A DNA stretch of 10,122 bases from Bacteroidales bacterium (GTDB lineage Bacteria > Bacteroidota > Bacteroidia > Bacteroidales > P3): NCBI GenBank assembly GCA_017507285.1, contig JAFWBF010000001.1:1-10122 (forward strand), written 5' to 3'. Below are positions 6,820-10,122 of the stretch, in pieces. A program made the translations under genes and the position numbers. How positions within the stretch are numbered: the stretch's first letter is position 1; each line of letters begins with the position of its first letter. The notes below the pieces were generated by a model. It was not told the DNA's origin, searched no databases, and was given only the letters and a program-made list of their open reading frames with translations.

Positions 6820-7767
6820 GTGGAAAATACAACTGATAACCTTTGGACTGTGGTAATCAACCCCACATCGGGCAACGGACTGGCCATAAAACAATGGAAG
6901 GCCGCCGAAAAGATACTGCAATCCAAAGGTTTTAATTATAATGTGTGCTACACCAAACCTGATGGCAAAACCATAGAAATGGTGAAAGGCATAATAGAAA
7001 ATGGATGCACCCACCTTATAGTAATGGGTGGCGATGGCACCCTCAACGAGGTTGCCAACGGCATAATGCTGCAAAAACGATATGCAAGCCATGAAGTAAA
7101 AGTAGGTGTTGTACCGATAGGGACCGGCAACGACTGGATAAAGACTGCCAATATACCCACCAACACCAACGATGCCATAAACATTATATGCAACGGCAAT
7201 ACCTCATTGCAAGATGTAGGACGGGCCACATACCATATAAATGGATCCAAACACATACGCTATTTTGTGAACACAGCAGGTAGCGGACTCGACTCTATAG
7301 TAATCAACAAAGTAAGCCAAAAGAAAGCAAATAGTAGAAAAAAGGGTACAAACAAATTGGTATACATACTTACCCTTCTTGCCGAATTTACTAAATACAA
7401 ACCGGTTGAAGTTACACTTGAAGCCGATAATAATACAACTCTGAAAGGTAACATGTTAAACTTTGCCATAGGAATAGGGAAATACAACGGCGGAGGAATG
7501 TTGCCCTTTCCTAATGCCAATACCGGAAACAATCTTTTTGAAGTGCTCTTCATATCCAATATGCCTAAAATCAGGATGCTGTTTGTAGTACCAAAACTAT
7601 TCAGTGGAACGCTTGAGAAGGTGAAAGAAGTAAAATACATACGCTCTAAAAAAATAAAACTATCATCGGCCACACCAATATTTGCCGAAACAGATGGTGA
7701 GGTGATTGGTTATACCCCTATCCTATTCGACATCGAGCCACTGGCATTTTGCTATTTCTCCAAATAA
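6820..7767 (+). CDS. Lipid kinase, diacylglycerol kinase catalytic family (YegS/BmrU/DgkB-like)
   Basis: Members phosphorylate diacylglycerol or related lipids with ATP at the cytoplasmic face of the membrane, in phospholipid turnover. The 315 residues have the hallmark motifs: NPTSGNG at 14-20, the nucleotide loop GGDGTLNEV at 70-78, GTGND at 101-105, GSGLD at 154-158, a glycine-rich KYNGGGMLPFPNA segment at 221-233, and DGE at 292-294, which holds the expected catalytic acid. There is no membrane segment or signal peptide, as is normal for soluble members. The start is a GTG at 6820; no ATG fits, and it places the first beta strand (WTVVINP) at the usual distance. The exact lipid cannot be told from sequence, and yegS-type lipid kinases look alike. 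It lies 38 nt after prfA and 51 nt before guaD. Confidence 0.9.
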   Translation: MENTTDNLWTVVINPTSGNGLAIKQWKAAEKILQSKGFNYNVCYTKPDGKTIEMVKGIIENGCTHLIVMGGDGTLNEVANGIMLQKRYASHEVKVGVVPIGTGNDWIKTANIPTNTNDAINIICNGNTSLQDVGRATYHINGSKHIRYFVNTAGSGLDSIVINKVSQKKANSRKKGTNKLVYILTLLAEFTKYKPVEVTLEADNNTTLKGNMLNFAIGIGKYNGGGMLPFPNANTGNNLFEVLFISNMPKIRMLFVVPKLFSGTLEKVKEVKYIRSKKIKLSSATPIFAETDGEVIGYTPILFDIEPLAFCYFSK

Positions 7768-7818
7768 CTTTTTACAATATCATAAAAAAAATTCTTCAGA
7801 ATAAAAATCATACAAAAA

Positions 7819-8298
7819 ATGACAACACATACACCGGAATACTATTTACAACGCAGTATAGAAATTGCCGAAACAAACTGCAAAACAAATAATGGTGGTC
7901 CTTTTGGTGCCGTTATAGTTCGCAATGGCGAGATTGTGGCCGAATGTGGCAACAGTGTAACCACCACCAACGATCCTACTGCCCATGCCGAAGTAAATGC
8001 CATACGCCAAGCCTGTAAAAAGCTAAACACCTTCGACCTATCGGACTGCGAAATATATGCCAGTTGCGAACCTTGCCCTATGTGCCTATCGGCTATATAT
8101 TGGGCACGAATACCCAAGCTATACTATGCCGCCAACAAGCATGATGCCAAAGATGCAGGTTTTGACGATTCCTTTATTTACGACGAACTGGATAAAAACG
8201 AAAACGAACGTAGCATATACATAAAACGAATAAACCTTTCCACATCAGAACAACCGTTCGAGATATGGAAAGGTATGAGCAACAAAGTGGAATACTAA
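7819..8298 (+). CDS. guaD: Guanine deaminase (cytidine deaminase-fold)
   Basis: This zinc enzyme hydrolyses guanine to xanthine and ammonia in purine salvage or catabolism. The 159 residues resemble Bacillus subtilis GuaD from end to end. The zinc site is His56 in HAE with Cys83 and Cys86 in the CEPCPMC segment, and the proton shuttle is Glu58. GGPFGAVIV (26-34), TNDPTAHAEV (50-59), AIYWAR (92-97), GFDDSFIY (114-121) and the C-terminal NKVEY are GuaD-like. In the B. subtilis enzyme the last tyrosine closes the active site of a domain-swapped dimer. These features favour guanine deaminase over the related tRNA adenosine deaminase TadA, though specificity is inferred. The ATG follows an A-rich leader. 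The gene runs convergently into tcdA with a 3-bp gap. Confidence 0.9.
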   Translation: MTTHTPEYYLQRSIEIAETNCKTNNGGPFGAVIVRNGEIVAECGNSVTTTNDPTAHAEVNAIRQACKKLNTFDLSDCEIYASCEPCPMCLSAIYWARIPKLYYAANKHDAKDAGFDDSFIYDELDKNENERSIYIKRINLSTSEQPFEIWKGMSNKVEY

Positions 8299-8301
8299 CC
8301 T

Positions 8302-9009
8302 TTATCGGCCAAGTATATCCCTTATAACCACCGAGGCACAATAGCAACCAAATATAGGTGGCATATACGATATGCAACCTATGGTGGTACGTTTGTTGGT
8401 AGATGGATCTTCAATCATAGCATCTTCGGGTACACGCTCGGAGGAATAGACTACTTTGAATCCCGTTTTTATTCCCAAACGGCTAAGGCGTTTCCTTACC
8501 AAATATGCCAACGGACAAGTATGCGATTTTGAAACATCCGACACTTCGACCAACGAGGGGTTGAACTTGCCGGCACTACCCATAGAGCTTACCAAGGGCA
8601 ACCCCATCTGAACACAATGGTATATCAAAAAAACTTTTGGACTTAGTGTGTCGATGGCATCAACCACATAATCATAATTATTATCTTGTAGTATCTCTAT
8701 CATACGGTCGTCGCGAATAAATTCAGATATCACACGTATGTTGCAATCAGGATTAATTGAGAGCAGCCGTTGCCTAAACACATCGGCTTTCATCATGCCT
8801 ACAGTTTCGTTGGTAGCAATAAGCTGCCGATTTATATTGGTCCGGCTCACAGTGTCGCCATCAACGATGGTAAGGTTGCCAATGCCGGCACGACATAGCT
8901 GCTCCACAGCATAGCCACCTACTCCACCCAAGCCTACTACCAACACATGTGCTTTCTTTAGCTTTTCTATGCCTTCGGCTTTTACAAGCAATTCGGTTCG
9001 TGTGTACAT
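8302..9009 (-). CDS. tcdA: tRNA threonylcarbamoyladenosine dehydratase (TcdA/CsdL, E1-like)
   Basis: This ATP-dependent enzyme converts t6A at position 37 of ANN-reading tRNAs to the cyclic form ct6A, improving decoding. The 235 residues form a ThiF/MoeB/E1-like domain: Rossmann loop GLGGVGGYAVEQL (26-38), acidic pair in IVDGD (48-52), NINRQ (58-62) with the nucleotide-contacting arginine, Lys74, VDAIDT (116-121), SSMGSAGKF (141-149) and a C-terminal block with SYMPPIFGCYCAS (214-226). The extreme N-terminus (MYTRTELL) resembles the short start of Bacteroidota members, and no longer start is open before the tatD stop 14 nt upstream. It is the third gene of a probable outer-membrane protein-tatD-tcdA transcript. 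MoeB or ThiF are alternatives, but the C-terminal block and absence of neighbouring molybdopterin or thiamine genes favour TcdA. Confidence 0.9.
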   Translation of the reverse strand: MYTRTELLVKAEGIEKLKKAHVLVVGLGGVGGYAVEQLCRAGIGNLTIVDGDTVSRTNINRQLIATNETVGMMKADVFRQRLLSINPDCNIRVISEFIRDDRMIEILQDNNYDYVVDAIDTLSPKVFLIYHCVQMGLPLVSSMGSAGKFNPSLVEVSDVSKSHTCPLAYLVRKRLSRLGIKTGFKVVYSSERVPEDAMIEDPSTNKRTTIGCISYMPPIFGCYCASVVIRDILGR

Positions 9010-9023
9010 ATATTATTGTTATA

Positions 9024-9683
9024 TCAAATTAGTGTACGATTAAGTATTTTTTCCATATTGTGTATCATCATATTTTGCAACTTCAACACCTCTATTTGCA
9101 ACACATCGGCAGCTTTGTTATACACCTCGGCAATGGAGATAGAGCTATCGTCGGTTTCCAAAAAGAATGGTATATCTGTCATTTGCCTTATTACCTTTGA
9201 AGAATTCCCATTGGGGTTGAATAAGTTCTGTCCAAACGACAGCAATATACCTTCGTTTACAAGCCTGCGGGCTATACCTATATTGTTGACAAAACCATGT
9301 ACAACCCATGCCTGTTGCGGCCTATGACGCTTTTTAGAAGCCAAAAGTTCATCGAAAGCCCTTACACAATGTATCACCAGTGGCTTGGCATATTGCTCCG
9401 ATAGCAGAACATGCCTCTCAAAAACCTGTTGCTGCACTGCCATCGAAACACCGTGGTAACGATCTAAACCACATTCGCCAATCATAATAACCCTCTCATT
9501 GCCCATCAACAATTCGACTTCGGCAAGAGCACTTTCGACATCCACCTTGGGAATGTCCCATGGGTGCAACCCCACAGACAAAAACTGCTCATCACAGCCA
9601 TACGGATTACCTATCGAATGACTATAAATGGAAAAGACATTAGGTTCCACTTGGGCCTTATGTGTATGAAAATCGACAAACAT
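9024..9683 (-). CDS. tatD: TatD-family metal-dependent hydrolase (putative DNase)
   Basis: TatD proteins are TIM-barrel metal enzymes with 3'-5' exonuclease activity on DNA, and some act on RNA or damaged ends. All metal ligands appear present: HxH in DFHTH (His6, His8), Glu70 in IGECGLD, His105 in VIHC, His129 in VVHGF and Asp178 in LETDD. At 219 residues it is shorter than the ~260 of E. coli TatD, mainly because the barrel loops are compact, a length I associate with Bacteroidota members. The ATG at 9683 directly precedes the HxH strand, so it is well supported. It lies 14 nt after the outer-membrane protein gene and 14 nt before tcdA. The cellular substrate is not settled for this family. 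Confidence 0.88.
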   Translation of the reverse strand: MFVDFHTHKAQVEPNVFSIYSHSIGNPYGCDEQFLSVGLHPWDIPKVDVESALAEVELLMGNERVIMIGECGLDRYHGVSMAVQQQVFERHVLLSEQYAKPLVIHCVRAFDELLASKKRHRPQQAWVVHGFVNNIGIARRLVNEGILLSFGQNLFNPNGNSSKVIRQMTDIPFFLETDDSSISIAEVYNKAADVLQIEVLKLQNMMIHNMEKILNRTLI

Positions 9684-9697
9684 TCAAATATACTCTA

Positions 9698-10122
9698 TCA
9701 AAACTTATACACTGCAGCAAGTATAAAACGAGTGTTTGCCACATTGTTGGTAGATTTGTATCTGTAATACTCATCGGGGTTTACACCGTAGCCGGCCACT
9801 GTGTATTCCACTTCGGCAAAGAACTGAATATTTGGCGACACATACCAGCCTATTCTGGGCTGTATACGCCACACAAAGTCTATATCCAATCCACGACCAT
9901 AGAACAGCCATGTGTCATCGACCGGCTTTTCGAAACCTGTATTCTTGGCATAGCCAAAGAACACACCTGGACGCCACTTTCCTGTACTTTTACCAAAATC
10001 CAGCCATGCTGTATAGCCTCCAAAAGGTTGATAACTATAGGTTAGCGAAGCAATATCCAACGGACTTTCGGCATAGCCCCCCATAAGCAGGTGAGCATCC
10101 ATATTTTGCGATACTATGGCCT
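9698..10122 (-). CDS. Outer-membrane beta-barrel protein, C-terminal part (partial)
   Basis: The frame runs in open from the window edge to a TGA at 9698-9700, so only the last ~141 residues are seen and the start is missing. The ATG at 10102 is internal. The segment alternates hydrophobic and polar residues in strands rich in Y, W and F, with short turns such as DPS-like and NPDEYY segments. It ends in AVYKF, with a final Phe like the beta-signal of outer-membrane proteins. Phrases such as GVFFGYAKNTGF, YGRGLDIDFVWRIQPRIGWYV and EVEYTVAGYGVNP resemble the C-terminal repeats of a Bacteroidales porin-like family whose members are mostly annotated hypothetical. The family recognition is from memory and should be taken as likely, not certain. 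It is upstream of tatD by 14 nt. Confidence 0.7.
   Translation of the reverse strand, partial: AIVSQNMDAHLLMGGYAESPLDIASLTYSYQPFGGYTAWLDFGKSTGKWRPGVFFGYAKNTGFEKPVDDTWLFYGRGLDIDFVWRIQPRIGWYVSPNIQFFAEVEYTVAGYGVNPDEYYRYKSTNNVANTRFILAAVYKF

Noticed and set aside
9685..9692. TAnnTTTG match (TATATTTG, - strand) right before tatD
   Set aside because: It ends 1 nt from the tatD ATG, so transcription would start inside the gene, and it has no -33 box; most likely chance in AT-rich sequence.
9662..10045. 127-codon open frame on the + strand
   Set aside because: It is antisense to the outer-membrane protein gene, with no recognisable features; the - strand frame has a coherent barrel pattern and ends in a proper aromatic residue.

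Overview
The window reads as a chromosomal housekeeping segment of a member of the Bacteroidota, probably Bacteroidales. Three things point there. The pyrG and prfA promoters carry the TAnnTTTG -7 element, and at pyrG there is a TTTG box 21 nt upstream. Translation starts sit behind A-rich leaders with weak or absent Shine-Dalgarno sequences. The proteins themselves (DnaB, RF1, TcdA, a short TatD and a Bacteroidales-type outer-membrane barrel) have the character of that phylum. No phage, transposase, CRISPR array, toxin-antitoxin or defence gene is visible.

Layout. Positions 1-809 hold no credible gene but are rich in repeats: a small hairpin (11-29), five tandem 22-bp units (160-269), related direct and inverted ~20-nt repeats (271-451), a very large imperfect hairpin ending in a T tract (457-572), and a pair of 25-nt direct repeats flanking that hairpin (416-440 and 601-625). 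A promoter at 810-842 then drives pyrG (CTP synthase), followed 28 nt later by ahcY (S-adenosylhomocysteinase). Next come a short hairpin, a tRNA-Arg(CCG) gene and an intrinsic terminator. dnaB (replicative helicase), prfA (peptide release factor 1, with its own -7 element), a GTG-started lipid kinase of the diacylglycerol kinase catalytic family, and guaD (guanine deaminase) follow on the + strand.

The right end is on the - strand: a partial outer-membrane beta-barrel gene runs in from beyond the window, then tatD and tcdA, separated by 14-nt gaps and probably one transcript. tcdA converges on guaD with only 3 bp between the stop codons.

The genes cover nucleotide supply (PyrG, GuaD), recycling of the methylation by-product SAH (AhcY), replication (DnaB), and translation or tRNA quality (RF1, tRNA-Arg, TcdA). 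They do not form one dedicated pathway.

The parts most worth a second look are the repeat-dense 160-650 region, which could include a structured non-coding transcript; a compensated A19-U56 pair replacing the near-universal G19-C56 in the tRNA; and a DnaB C-terminus that mimics the SSB acidic tip (DDDVPF). I did not find convincing evidence of a new multi-gene system.
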